A model generated the notes under the pieces. The model ran no database searches. It was given only the letters and a program-made list of their open reading frames with translations, and was not told the DNA's origin. Below are positions 1-7,653 of a stretch of DNA of 54,555 bases, in pieces. The DNA is from Cellulomonas hominis (GTDB lineage Bacteria > Actinomycetota > Actinomycetes > Actinomycetales > Cellulomonadaceae), in the NCBI RefSeq assembly GCF_901521055.1, contig NZ_CABEGA010000028.1:1-54555 (forward strand), given 5' to 3'. Position numbers and translations under genes: made by a program. Each line of letters opens with the position of its first letter. Position 1 is the first letter of the stretch.

Positions 1-99
<99 letters not shown>

Positions 100-108
100 G
101 AGGTCCCG

Positions 109-1224
109 ATGACGCACCCCCGCACGCCGGCCGCCCTCCGCAGCCTCCTCGTCCTGCTGGCCGCCGTGGCCGCGCTCGTCGGCACCGGCACCGCCGCGAC
201 GGCCGCCGGCGACCCCGCCGCCGACCCCGCCGCCGGGGCCGGGGCCGATGACGTCACGTGGACCGTGCGCACCGCGTCCAACGACTTCGGCTCCGACCGC
301 ACCGGCTTCACGTACAGCGTCGAGCCGGGCTCCTCCGTCGACGACGCCCTGGTGGTCGCCAACCACGGGGACGAGCCGCTGGACCTCGCCGTCTACGCCG
401 CCGACGGGTACACCACCGAGAGCGGCCAGCTCGACCTTCTCACCCCCGACCTGGAGTCGACGGGCGTCGGCGCCTGGCTGACCACCGGGACCGGCAGCGT
501 CACCGTGGAGCCCGGCGCGACGGTCGAGCTGCCGTTCACCGTCGCGGTCCCGGACGACGCGACGCCGGGCGACTACGCCGGCGGGGTGCTGACCTCGCTC
601 GTCCAGGCCGACGCGGCGGAGGGCATCACCGTCGACCGCCGGCTCGGCATCCGCGTCGACCTGCGCGTGGGCGGCGAGCTCGCACCGGCGCTCGCCGTCG
701 AGGACGTGCGCGTCGGGTACAGCGGCACCCCGAACCCGGCCGCGGGCGGCGACGCGACGGTCACCTACACGCTGCACAACACCGGCAACACCGCCCTGTC
801 CGCCCACCAGGACGTCGCGGTCTCCGGCCCGTTCGGGCTGCTGCGGGTCGACGCCGGCGACGTCGGGGCGCCGCCGCAGCTGCTGCCGGGGGAGGAGTGG
901 ACCGTGTCCGTGCCGGTCCCGGGCGCATGGCCCACCCTGCGGCTCGGTGCCGAGGTCACGGTCACGCCCACGCTCACCGACGCGGCGGGGTCGACGTCGT
1001 CGCTGACGCCGGTGACGGGCACCGCGCACACCTGGGCGGTGCCGTGGACGCTGCTCGTGGTCCTGCTGCTCGTCGCGGCCGCGGCCGTGCTGCTGCCGCG
1101 GCTCGCGCGGCGCCGCCGGCGGGACCGGGACGCGGCCGAGGAGCGCCGGGTCCAGGAGCGCGTCGACGCGGAGCTCCGGGCGCGGGCGGCCGGGGAGGCG
1201 GTGCCGACGCCGCGCGTGCGCTGA
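109..1224 (+). CDS. Secreted, membrane-anchored DUF916/WxL-like protein
   Basis: A 371-residue protein starting at ATG 109, with GAGG at 100-103 five bases upstream. Residues 1-33 form a signal peptide (hydrophobic core about 11-29, Ala-rich cleavage region). Two beta-sandwich-like halves follow (about 48-165 and 190-300), resembling the DUF916/WxL-associated and DUF11-like extracellular modules. They include phrases such as VEPGATVELPFTV and TPGDYAGGVLTSL that are typical of that family. Residues 309-331 are a single transmembrane helix, followed by a basic Arg-rich cytoplasmic tail, so the protein is probably displayed outside and anchored at its C-terminus. It is likely a cell-surface adhesion or wall-associated protein, but the ligand is unknown. 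The family assignment is by pattern and moderately sure; the secretion topology is clear. The poly-C tract immediately upstream is unusual. Confidence 0.7.
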   Translation: MTHPRTPAALRSLLVLLAAVAALVGTGTAATAAGDPAADPAAGAGADDVTWTVRTASNDFGSDRTGFTYSVEPGSSVDDALVVANHGDEPLDLAVYAADGYTTESGQLDLLTPDLESTGVGAWLTTGTGSVTVEPGATVELPFTVAVPDDATPGDYAGGVLTSLVQADAAEGITVDRRLGIRVDLRVGGELAPALAVEDVRVGYSGTPNPAAGGDATVTYTLHNTGNTALSAHQDVAVSGPFGLLRVDAGDVGAPPQLLPGEEWTVSVPVPGAWPTLRLGAEVTVTPTLTDAAGSTSSLTPVTGTAHTWAVPWTLLVVLLLVAAAAVLLPRLARRRRRDRDAAEERRVQERVDAELRARAAGEAVPTPRVR

Positions 1225-1274
1225 GCGCGCTGCGACGGCACGGGCACGGTGACGCGCGTCTCGCCGGTCACGGG

Positions 1275-1301
1275 TCAGACCGCGCCGTCGGCGGCCGATC
1301 G
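1275..1301 (+). promoter_or_regulatory. Candidate sigma-28 (FliA/WhiG-type) promoter
   Basis: TCAG (1275-1278), exactly 15 bases, then GCCGATCG (1294-1301). The flagellar sigma-28 consensus is TAAA-N15-GCCGATAA. It lies 58 bases before the chemoreceptor start, which fits co-regulation with motility genes. Confidence 0.5.
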
Positions 1302-1359
1302 GGAGGGCACCCGAGGCGCGCCCTCCCAGCGCCTCACGTGCTCGAAGCGAGGCCCCTCC

Positions 1360-2976
1360 ATGCGTGGTTGGCGTGACCAGTCCATCGGCCGCCGGATGTC
1401 CGCGGTGTTCGGCTCCCTGATCGCGGTGCTCGTGCTGGCCATCGCGGTGGGCATCGTGACCGCGCAGACGCAGCGCTCGTACGCCGACCAGGTCGCGGCC
1501 GCCGACCGCGTGCTGCGCCTGGCCGACGACGCCCGGTTCCAGATCGCCGACGCGACCGGGTGGCAGGGCCTGGTCCTGGCCGACGTCACGGCGTTCGGCC
1601 CGGAGGCGGCGCTCGCGGACGACTCCCAGAACCGTGCGGGCGTGCTGCAGGCGCAGCAGGACGTGCAGGCCTGGTTCGCGGACCTGGACCTGACCGGCGC
1701 GACCCCCGAGGAGCAGCAGGCGTTCGCGGCGCTGGAGCCCGCGTGGGACTCGTTCTTCGCCGGTGACGCCGAGGTGGTGGCGCTGCTCGCCACCGGCGAC
1801 CCGGACGACTACCGCGCGGCGCTGACCAGCATCAACGAGGGCAGCGCGGGGGAGTCGTACGCCCAGGTGCTCGGGCTCGCGGAGCAGGTCCAGGCGTCCG
1901 CCGGCGCCCGGGTCACGGCGCTGCAGGAGGCCCAGAGCGCGGCGCAGGAGCGCGGCCGGCTCGTGCTGGTCCTGGTCGGGGCCGCGGCCGCCGCGTTCGC
2001 GGTGTTCGCCGCGCGCAAGGTCACCCGGGACATCGCCGGGCCCGCGGGCCGCATCCGGGACGTCGCGGCCGCGATGGCCGACGGCGACCTGACCCGGCGC
2101 ACCGGCCTGACGGGCGGCGGGGAGATCACCCGCGCGGGCGCGGCGCTCGACGCGGCGATCGAGTCCATGTCGGCCGTCGTCGGGCAGGTGGCGAGCACGG
2201 CGGACCGGACCAGCGGGACCGCGGCCGCGCTGCGGGACGCGTCGCGCGACGGCGCGCGGGCGGCCGGGGAGACGTCGGCCCAGGCCGGCGCGGTCGCCGC
2301 GGCGGCCGAGCAGGTGTCGCGGACGGTGCAGACCGTCGCCGCGGGGACCGAGCAGATGGGGGCCAGCATCCGCGAGATCGCGCAGAACTCCGCGCAGGCC
2401 GCCCGCGTCGCCGGCGAGGCCACGGCCGTCGCCGAGGCGACCAACGAGCAGGTGGCGCGCCTGGGGGCGTCGAGCCAGGAGATCGGCAACGTCGTCAAGG
2501 TCATCACGTCCATCGCGGAGCAGACGAACCTGCTGGCGCTGAACGCGACGATCGAGGCCGCGCGCGCCGGTGAGGCCGGCAAGGGCTTCGCGGTCGTGGC
2601 CGGCGAGGTCAAGGAGCTCGCGCAGGAGACCGCCAAGGCCACGGAGGACATCGCCCGCCGGGTCGACGCGATCCAGGCCGACACGTCCGGCGCCGTGGTC
2701 GCGATCGGCGAGATCGCGGAGATCATCGCCCGCATCAACGACTACCAGCTGACGATCGCCTCGGCCGTCGAGCAGCAGACCGCCACCACCAACGAGATGT
2801 CCCGCGGCGTGGCCGAGGCGGCGCAGGGCGCGGCCGACATCGCGCAGAACGTCACGGCCGTCGCCGCCAGCGCCGGGACGAGCGCGCAGGCGCTCACCCA
2901 GGTGGACGGCAGCATGGACGGCGTCGTGGCGCTGTCGCACGAGATGGCGGGCAAGATCGCGGCGTTCCGCGTCTGA
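1360..2976 (+). CDS. Methyl-accepting chemotaxis protein
   Basis: A transmembrane chemoreceptor that passes ligand occupancy to CheA/CheW. I chose ATG 1360 (538 residues) over an upstream GTG at 1249 because of the purine-rich GAAGCGAGG just ahead and because TM1 then lies at residues 14-34. A periplasmic four-helix-type sensor spans about 35-198 and TM2 about 200-218. A HAMP linker follows at about 219-271, then the long cytoplasmic coiled-coil signalling domain. The highly conserved hairpin tip is at about 382-412 ([19 protein letters not shown]). There is no C-terminal CheR-tethering pentapeptide. The gene appears monocistronic: a sigma-28-like promoter precedes it and a nested palindrome (3006-3075) follows. 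It shows the organism is chemotactic; the ligand cannot be told from sequence. Confidence 0.95.
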   Translation: MRGWRDQSIGRRMSAVFGSLIAVLVLAIAVGIVTAQTQRSYADQVAAADRVLRLADDARFQIADATGWQGLVLADVTAFGPEAALADDSQNRAGVLQAQQDVQAWFADLDLTGATPEEQQAFAALEPAWDSFFAGDAEVVALLATGDPDDYRAALTSINEGSAGESYAQVLGLAEQVQASAGARVTALQEAQSAAQERGRLVLVLVGAAAAAFAVFAARKVTRDIAGPAGRIRDVAAAMADGDLTRRTGLTGGGEITRAGAALDAAIESMSAVVGQVASTADRTSGTAAALRDASRDGARAAGETSAQAGAVAAAAEQVSRTVQTVAAGTEQMGASIREIAQNSAQAARVAGEATAVAEATNEQVARLGASSQEIGNVVKVITSIAEQTNLLALNATIEAARAGEAGKGFAVVAGEVKELAQETAKATEDIARRVDAIQADTSGAVVAIGEIAEIIARINDYQLTIASAVEQQTATTNEMSRGVAEAAQGAADIAQNVTAVAASAGTSAQALTQVDGSMDGVVALSHEMAGKIAAFRV

Positions 2977-3005
2977 CGTGCGGGCCGACGCCCGGCCGCG
3001 CCGCC

Positions 3006-3075
3006 CCGAGGTCGTCATCTGCGCACGAGGTCGTCCCGCACACCTGACGACCTCGTGCCGGACTGACGACCTCGG
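3006..3075. terminator. Nested inverted repeat between convergent genes
   Basis: Outer arms CCGAGGTCGTCA (3006-3017) and TGACGACCTCGG (3064-3075). Inner arms GCACGAGGTCGTC (3023-3035) and GACGACCTCGTGC (3046-3058). The core GAGGTCGTC thus occurs four times, two in each orientation. It separates the chemoreceptor from a convergent operon and probably acts as a bidirectional terminator or a REP-like element. Confidence 0.65.
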
Positions 3076-3104
3076 CGCGCAGCCTGGCGCCGGCCGGCCG
3101 CGGG

Positions 3105-3716
3105 TCAGCCGCCGAGCTGCGAGCCCACCGCCCCCGCGCCGCCCGCCTTCGCCGCGTTCACCGCGCCGTAGGTGAGCAGCGGGGCGAGCGGGGAGCCCCG
3201 CAGGTCGCCGCCCGCCTCGAGGTGCTCCGCCTGCGCGCGCAGCGCACGGGCCACCGCGGGCGCGCCACCGGCGCGGTGCCGCTCGAGGGTGTCGGCGAGG
3301 GAGCGCAGCAGCTCGGGGGGCAGCGACGCCTCGACGTAGTCCGTGAGCGACAGCACCGAGACGAACAGCCGCCGGCGGGATCCCTGCGGACGGGCGCCCA
3401 GCAGCAGCCCGCCGGCACCGTTCGGCACCAGGGCGACGCTCGTGGTCGGGCCGAGGGGGACGCGCCGGCGGAACCGGCCCAGGCGCAGCACGACGAGCGC
3501 GCCGCCCGCCGGCTCGAGCCAGGTCGAGCGCCACAGCAGCCCGGCCGTGAGCAGCGCGAGCACGGGGACCGTCACGAGCACCGCCGGCCGGTTCTCCGGC
3601 TGCGTGACGGCGATGACCGCCATGACCACCAGGACCGCCACCGCCGTGGCGACCAGCCAGCGCCGGCCCGAGCGCGACGTCGGGACGGGCAGCCGCACGG
3701 CGTCGGGCGCGCTCAC
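3105..3716 (-). CDS. Membrane protein, distal gene of the ESX-like operon
   Basis: A 203-residue protein starting at a GTG that overlaps the previous stop by four bases (GTGA). Two adjacent hydrophobic helices (about residues 18-36 and 44-64) are followed by a soluble domain. The C-terminal part contains HLEAGG-x4-SPLAPLL. The soluble domain is paralogous to the protein at 6149-6622 at the other end of the same operon (LADTLE..., LRAQAEHLE.GG, SPLA). No family function is recognised. From context it may be a membrane partner, or immunity protein, for the WXG-like protein encoded two genes upstream; this is inference. It ends close to the nested palindrome that terminates the operon. Confidence 0.7.
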   Translation of the reverse strand: MSAPDAVRLPVPTSRSGRRWLVATAVAVLVVMAVIAVTQPENRPAVLVTVPVLALLTAGLLWRSTWLEPAGGALVVLRLGRFRRRVPLGPTTSVALVPNGAGGLLLGARPQGSRRRLFVSVLSLTDYVEASLPPELLRSLADTLERHRAGGAPAVARALRAQAEHLEAGGDLRGSPLAPLLTYGAVNAAKAGGAGAVGSQLGG

Positions 3717-4492
3717 CGGCCGGCCCCGCCCGCGGGGACGGCCGCTGCGACGGCGACGGCGGCGAGGTCCCGCACGTGCGCCTCCAGGTCCTCGCGGCTG
3801 ACGGGCGCCGCCGTGACCGGCCCGTGGTCGCCCTCCCGCGCGGACAGCAGCCACGCGCCGCCGGGGCCGGTGAACAGGCCGCTGAGCGGCGGCTGCCGGT
3901 CGTCGACCGTCCGGACCACCACGTCCGCGCGCAGCAGCGCCGACCCGAGCCGCTCGGTGATCTCCAGCGGGGGCTCGGAGGGGTCGGGCAGGTCGATCGC
4001 GGGCCCGGACCCGTCGGACGTCCCCGGGTGCACGGCGGCGTCGAGCAGCAGGTCGCCGAGCGTCTCGGCCCGCGCGAGCGCGAACCGGTGCAGGCCGTCC
4101 CCGCTCACCTGCTCGACCAGCACGACGTCCCGCACCACGTGGGCGTACCAGAAGTCCTGCCCGACCACCGTGGTCCGCGCGACGCACACCACCGCGGGCG
4201 CGCCCCGGCGCAGCGCCACGAGCGACAGCACGTCCTCGCGGACCTGCAGCTCGACGGTCGGCTCGCCGACGGCCGCGGCCAGCGCCTCCGCGGTCGGGGG
4301 GTCGACGATGCCGCGGGCCAGCAGCCCGCGGTAGGCGGTGCGCAGCGCGAGGGCGCGGTCCGCGTCGGGCAGCGTCGCGAGGTGCGGCTGCACGACCAGG
4401 CTCTCGGGGCCGTGCAGCACCGCGAGCTCCTCGTCCGTGAGCACCTCGACGGGCACGGCGGCGGCCTCCGTGGCCGGGGTCCCGGCGCTCAC
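3713..4492 (-). CDS. ESX-associated protein of unknown function (EspG-like size)
   Basis: A 259-residue soluble protein starting at GTG 4492, overlapping the stop of the WXG-like gene upstream by four bases. The next gene downstream overlaps it the same way, so translation is coupled. There is no signal peptide and no transmembrane helix. The N-terminal half (ELAVLHGPESLVVQPHL..., LALRTAYRGLLARGIV) looks like an alpha/beta fold with a short winged-helix-like start, and the middle has a FWYAHVVRD segment. Its size, acidity and place beside a WXG-type substrate recall EspG-type secretion chaperones, but I see no diagnostic motif and the identity is unproven. Structure prediction is the most useful next evidence. 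Confidence 0.7.
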   Translation of the reverse strand: MSAGTPATEAAAVPVEVLTDEELAVLHGPESLVVQPHLATLPDADRALALRTAYRGLLARGIVDPPTAEALAAAVGEPTVELQVREDVLSLVALRRGAPAVVCVARTTVVGQDFWYAHVVRDVVLVEQVSGDGLHRFALARAETLGDLLLDAAVHPGTSDGSGPAIDLPDPSEPPLEITERLGSALLRADVVVRTVDDRQPPLSGLFTGPGGAWLLSAREGDHGPVTAAPVSREDLEAHVRDLAAVAVAAAVPAGGAGR

Positions 4493-5778
4493 AGCAGCCC
4501 GAACGAGACGACGTCGAGGGCGCCCTTGCCGAAGTCCGAGACGGCGTCCTTGGCCTTGTCGACCTGCTCGCCGGCCCAGTCGGCGGCGTCGGACACCGCG
4601 TCGGTGGTCGCGTTCCACGCCCCCACGGCGGCGTCCTTGACGTGACCCGCCGCGGAGCCGAGGAAGTCCCCGATGGCCTCGCGGTTGTCCCACACGAGGT
4701 TCCCGACGCTCCACGCGCCGTAGGCCAGGACCGCGCCGCCCGCGACCGCGAGGCCGACAGGCCCGAGCGCCACGACGCCCGCGCCCGCCGCGAGCAGAGC
4801 GCCCGCGCCGACCGCGCCGCCGAGGCCGAAGGCGCGCGTCGCCCACCCGCGGGCGCCGTCGTAGCCGCCGCCGGTGACGGTGTCGACCACCCCGGTGACG
4901 ACGGTCAGCGGCAGGAACGCCTTGCCGAGGAGGCCGGCGGCCCGCGAGCCGATGATCTTGCCGAGGAACCCGCCCCCGGGCTTGCCGTTCTTGAACGTGT
5001 CGAGCGCGGCGTCCGCCTTGGCGAAGTTGTCGAGCATCGCCTGGTAGTGCGTGATCGGCGCGCCCGAGGCCTTGAGGAACTGCAGGTACGCCGTCGACTT
5101 GGTCGCCGACTTCACGACGCCCTGGATCACCTGCGCGAGCGCCACCCCACCGGCACCGACCCCGCCGAGGGCCGCGATGACGTCGCCGCTCTCGAACGCG
5201 CGCTGCAGGTAGGCGTCGACCGCGGAGGCCAGCGTCTGCGGGACCTCGACCGCCGAGAGCCGGTCCGCCACCTGCTGGTCCGTGGTCGCGACCGCCGTCA
5301 GGGCCGACCCGATCGCCTCCGCGTGCTGCTCGGCCTCGTCGTTGAGCGCGCGCTGGTCGGCGTCGCGCCGGGCCGCCGCGCCGTCGGGGTCGCCCGCGGC
5401 CGTCATCACCGGCGGCAGCGTCGGGGCGGTGACCCGCCCGTCGTCGTCGACCCGGAACCCGGCGGCGACCGCGGCGTCGACCGTCGACAGCACCGCCGAG
5501 CGCGCACGGCCCAGGTCGGTGGCACCCGCGGCGAGCGCGGACCGGGCCGACTCGAGCGCGTCCGCCAGCTCGAACCCCGTGGTCGCCTCGCGCGCCATCC
5601 GCTCCGAGGCGGCGCGCGCGGCGTCGCCGTCCCACACGTCGGTCAGCCGCGTGATCGCGGACCGCGCCGCCTCGACCTGCGACTCGACCGTCTGCTGCGC
5701 GGTCGCGACACCGGTCGCGGCCTCGGCGAGCGCCTCGGGCCGCCACCCGCGCACGACCGCCAGCGTCAGCGCCGCCAT
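4489..5778 (-). CDS. WXG-like type VII substrate with glycine-zipper C-terminus
   Basis: A 429-residue protein. I chose the internal ATG at 5778 because it overlaps the previous stop (TGATG). Residues 18-100 are predicted helical with a WDG turn at 49-51, in the WXG/LXG position between two helices. A second helical region spans about 135-235. Residues 318-362 are hydrophobic and glycine-spaced (a glycine zipper, ending near YGAWSVGNLVW), followed by an amphipathic Ala/Asp/Lys tail (363-429). This layout resembles LXG or WXG polymorphic effectors with membrane-active C-termini. No enzymatic toxin motif is visible. A role as a secreted pore-forming effector is inference. The neighbours are a small WXG100-sized protein upstream and two accessory genes downstream, all overlapping. 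Confidence 0.7.
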   Translation of the reverse strand: MAALTLAVVRGWRPEALAEAATGVATAQQTVESQVEAARSAITRLTDVWDGDAARAASERMAREATTGFELADALESARSALAAGATDLGRARSAVLSTVDAAVAAGFRVDDDGRVTAPTLPPVMTAAGDPDGAAARRDADQRALNDEAEQHAEAIGSALTAVATTDQQVADRLSAVEVPQTLASAVDAYLQRAFESGDVIAALGGVGAGGVALAQVIQGVVKSATKSTAYLQFLKASGAPITHYQAMLDNFAKADAALDTFKNGKPGGGFLGKIIGSRAAGLLGKAFLPLTVVTGVVDTVTGGGYDGARGWATRAFGLGGAVGAGALLAAGAGVVALGPVGLAVAGGAVLAYGAWSVGNLVWDNREAIGDFLGSAAGHVKDAAVGAWNATTDAVSDAADWAGEQVDKAKDAVSDFGKGALDVVSFGLL

Positions 5779-6074
5779 CACTGCACCGCCATCGCGCCGA
5801 AGCGGCTCTGCACGGAGCTCTCCGCGCCGCGGTACCCCGCCGCGGACCCCGACGCGCTGGCCGACATCCCGCGGACGTTCTCGCCGAGCACCTGCACCGC
5901 CGCGGCGACCCGGGTCGACACCCACACCGCCGCCCCGGCCGTCGCGGAGCCCGGCAGCGCGCCGTCGATGCCCGCGAAGGGGCCGGCGACGTCCACCTCC
6001 TGCAGCGCCGCGGCCGCGGCCTCGAGATCCGTCGCCGCGGTGTCCAGCGCCGCGATCGAGACGTCCACGCTCAT
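5778..6074 (-). CDS. Small WXG100/ESAT-6-size helical protein
   Basis: A 98-residue protein starting at ATG 6074 with a GGAGGAA ribosome site nine bases upstream. It is Ala/Ser/Val-rich, predicted all-helical, with a break near GPFAGIDGALPGSA (about 31-44), and it lacks Trp in the turn. Its length, fold type and position directly before the WXG-like protein fit a type VII secretion target or partner chaperone of the ESAT-6/CFP-10 kind. It has no signal peptide, as expected for that route. The stop and the next ATG overlap by one base. I am confident it is a gene and moderately sure of the ESX link. Confidence 0.65.
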   Translation of the reverse strand: MSVDVSIAALDTAATDLEAAAAALQEVDVAGPFAGIDGALPGSATAGAAVWVSTRVAAAVQVLGENVRGMSASASGSAAGYRGAESSVQSRFGAMAVQ

Positions 6075-6148
6075 GCTCGCCCGTTCCTCCGTGCGCTCGT
6101 CGTACCGATGTCGATCAGCCCTCGATCAGCCCAGCCCGGCCCAGCGGA

Positions 6149-6622
6149 TCAGCCCAGCGCGCTGATCGCGCCGCCCCCGCCGAGCCCCACCAGCCGGGCC
6201 AGCGGCGACGACGTCACCGCACCGCCCCGCTCCAGGTGCGCGGCGTGCGCGCGCAGGTCGGCCACCACGCGGGCGCCGTTGCCGACGCCGCGGGACTCCA
6301 GCGCGTCGGCCAGCGCCCGTGCCGCGTCGGCGGGCTGCGCGGCCTCCCGGCCGGAGCGCATGTCCAGCAGCGGGACGCTCGCACGACGCCAGCCGGCCGC
6401 GCGCTCCACCGTCAGCTGCACCTGCGAGCGACCGGCCGTCACGACCGCGTACGCGCGCCGGTCCAGCGCCACCGGCCGGACGCGGAACGACCGCCGCTCG
6501 GGGGACAGGACGCCGGCCGCCCGGTCGAGCGTGGCGTGCACCGCCCCGCGGCCCGACGGGTCGAGCTCCCGCAGCAGCACGACGTCGGCCGCACGGCCCC
6601 CCGCGGTTCCCGTTCCCGTCAC
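6149..6622 (-). CDS. First gene of the ESX-like operon; paralogue of the last gene
   Basis: A 157-residue soluble protein. GTG 6622 is preferred over ATG 6667 because AGGAGGG lies eight bases ahead of it on the coding strand. No transmembrane helix. The C-terminal 55 residues match those of the membrane protein at 3105-3716 (ALADALE, DLRAHAAHLERGG, SPLARL), so the operon begins and ends with related genes, one soluble and one with a membrane hairpin added. The function is unknown; a matched pair acting on the secreted proteins between them is possible. A 74-base gap with three GATCAGCCC repeats separates it from the next gene. Confidence 0.65.
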   Translation of the reverse strand: MTGTGTAGGRAADVVLLRELDPSGRGAVHATLDRAAGVLSPERRSFRVRPVALDRRAYAVVTAGRSQVQLTVERAAGWRRASVPLLDMRSGREAAQPADAARALADALESRGVGNGARVVADLRAHAAHLERGGAVTSSPLARLVGLGGGGAISALG

Positions 6623-6709
6623 GTCGGCGTCCCTCCTGTTCGCGGCGTCGGCTGCGCCGGGAGCCACGCTACACAGCGAGCCACGCCGGAGGGCGGCCGG
6701 GGACGACGA

Positions 6710-6742
6710 AGGCCCGGACCCCCGTGACGGGAACCCGGGCCT
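6710..6742 (-). terminator. Hairpin terminator after tRNA-Arg
   Basis: Arms AGGCCCGG (6710-6717) and CCGGGCCT (6735-6742) with an inner CCCGT/ACGGG stem (6721-6731). It lies four bases past the encoded CCA of the tRNA on the minus strand. There is no T-run, as is usual in very GC-rich actinobacteria. Confidence 0.6.
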
Positions 6743-6745
6743 CGA

Positions 6746-6821
6746 TGGTGCCCTCGATAGGATTCGAACCTACGACCTTCTGCTCCGGAGGCAGACGCTC
6801 TATCCACTGAGCTACGAGGGC
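6746..6821 (-). tRNA. tRNA-Arg (anticodon CCG)
   Basis: A complete 76-base cloverleaf read on the minus strand. The acceptor arm is GCCCTCG (from 6821) pairing with CGAGGGC (6756-6750). The D arm is GCTC...GAGC. The anticodon stem TCTGC/GCAGA encloses loop CTCCGGA, giving anticodon CCG, and the T arm carries TTCGAAT. The discriminator base is A and CCA is encoded. It reads CGG codons, which are common here. No integrase or attachment-site duplication is seen around it. Confidence 0.97.
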
Positions 6822-6892
6822 GCTGGACCTGCATCGGACCTGCATCGCACCGAGTCGTACCGACCGGCGCGATGCATGAGACTACCAGCCCT

Positions 6893-7546
6893 TCAGTCCT
6901 CCCCGAGCAGCCCCGACAGGTACGAGCTCGCCTCGTCCACGGCACGGGCGTCGTCACCGGCGGCGATGGCCTCGACCAGCGCGTCGTGGTTGTCGCCGTC
7001 CTGCAGGATCTGCGCGAAGTTGAACCGGATGTTGTCGGTGACGGCGTCGATCAGGTTCTCGTAGAGCGACAGCAGCACGGGGTTCCGTGCGGCGCGGGCG
7101 ATCGCCCGGTGCAGCGCCAGGTCCGTGGCCACCATCGCGTCCAGCGCGCCGGACCGGTAGGCCTCCGCGCGCTGGTCGCGCAGCGCGGTGATGGTGCCCA
7201 CGTCGGTCGTGGTGCGGCGGCGCGCAGCCAGCCGGGCCGCCTCGACCTCCAGGCTGCGGCGGACCTCGATGACGTCGCGCTGCCGGGCGTCGGCGATCTG
7301 GCGGCCCATGCTCACCGCGAGCTCGGACGTCGACAGCACGTAGGTGCCGGAGCCCTGCCGGCGCTCGACGAGCCCGGCGTGCACCAGCGACTGCACCGCC
7401 TCGCGCACGGTGTTGCGGCCGACGCCGAGCAGCTCCACCAGCGCCGGCTCCGGCGGGATGCGGGTGCCGACCGGCCAGTCGCCTGAGGTGATGCGCGCCC
7501 TGAGCTGGGCCACCGTCGCGTCGATGAGGCCGGTGCGTCGCGTCAT
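6893..7546 (-). CDS. GntR-family transcriptional regulator (FadR subfamily)
   Basis: A 217-residue regulator. Residues 5-75 are a GntR winged helix-turn-helix (ELLGVGRNTVREAVQSLVHAGLVERRQGSG). Residues 85-215 are an FCD all-helical ligand domain with the usual metal-site pattern (ATDLALHRAI, then a later His in DGDNHDAL). FadR/FCD proteins bind organic acids or sugar acids and usually repress an adjacent divergent operon. Here the divergent gene is an MFS transporter 107 bases away, so that transporter is its likely target. I see no convincing operator palindrome in the intergenic space. The start is ATG 7546. Confidence 0.9.
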   Translation of the reverse strand: MTRRTGLIDATVAQLRARITSGDWPVGTRIPPEPALVELLGVGRNTVREAVQSLVHAGLVERRQGSGTYVLSTSELAVSMGRQIADARQRDVIEVRRSLEVEAARLAARRRTTTDVGTITALRDQRAEAYRSGALDAMVATDLALHRAIARAARNPVLLSLYENLIDAVTDNIRFNFAQILQDGDNHDALVEAIAAGDDARAVDEASSYLSGLLGED

Positions 7547-7653
7547 GCGGGGTAGTCTCCCTGGTCAGTTGTGCCGCGATTCAACACGAAGCCGGCACCC
7601 GTCCGCCAGCGCCCGCCGCAGCGCGCCCTCCCTCTGCTCGAACCGAGGCCGCA

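Noticed and set aside
6622..6892. Integration site at tRNA-Arg
   Set aside because: There is no integrase, no duplicated tRNA 3' end and no composition shift on either side. The two GGACCTGCATCG copies near 6824 are too short and lie on the 5' side.
7547..7653. FadR-type operator between the regulator and MFS gene
   Set aside because: I looked for TNGTNNNACNA-type inverted repeats and found only partial matches (around TGGTCAGTTGT), not enough to annotate.
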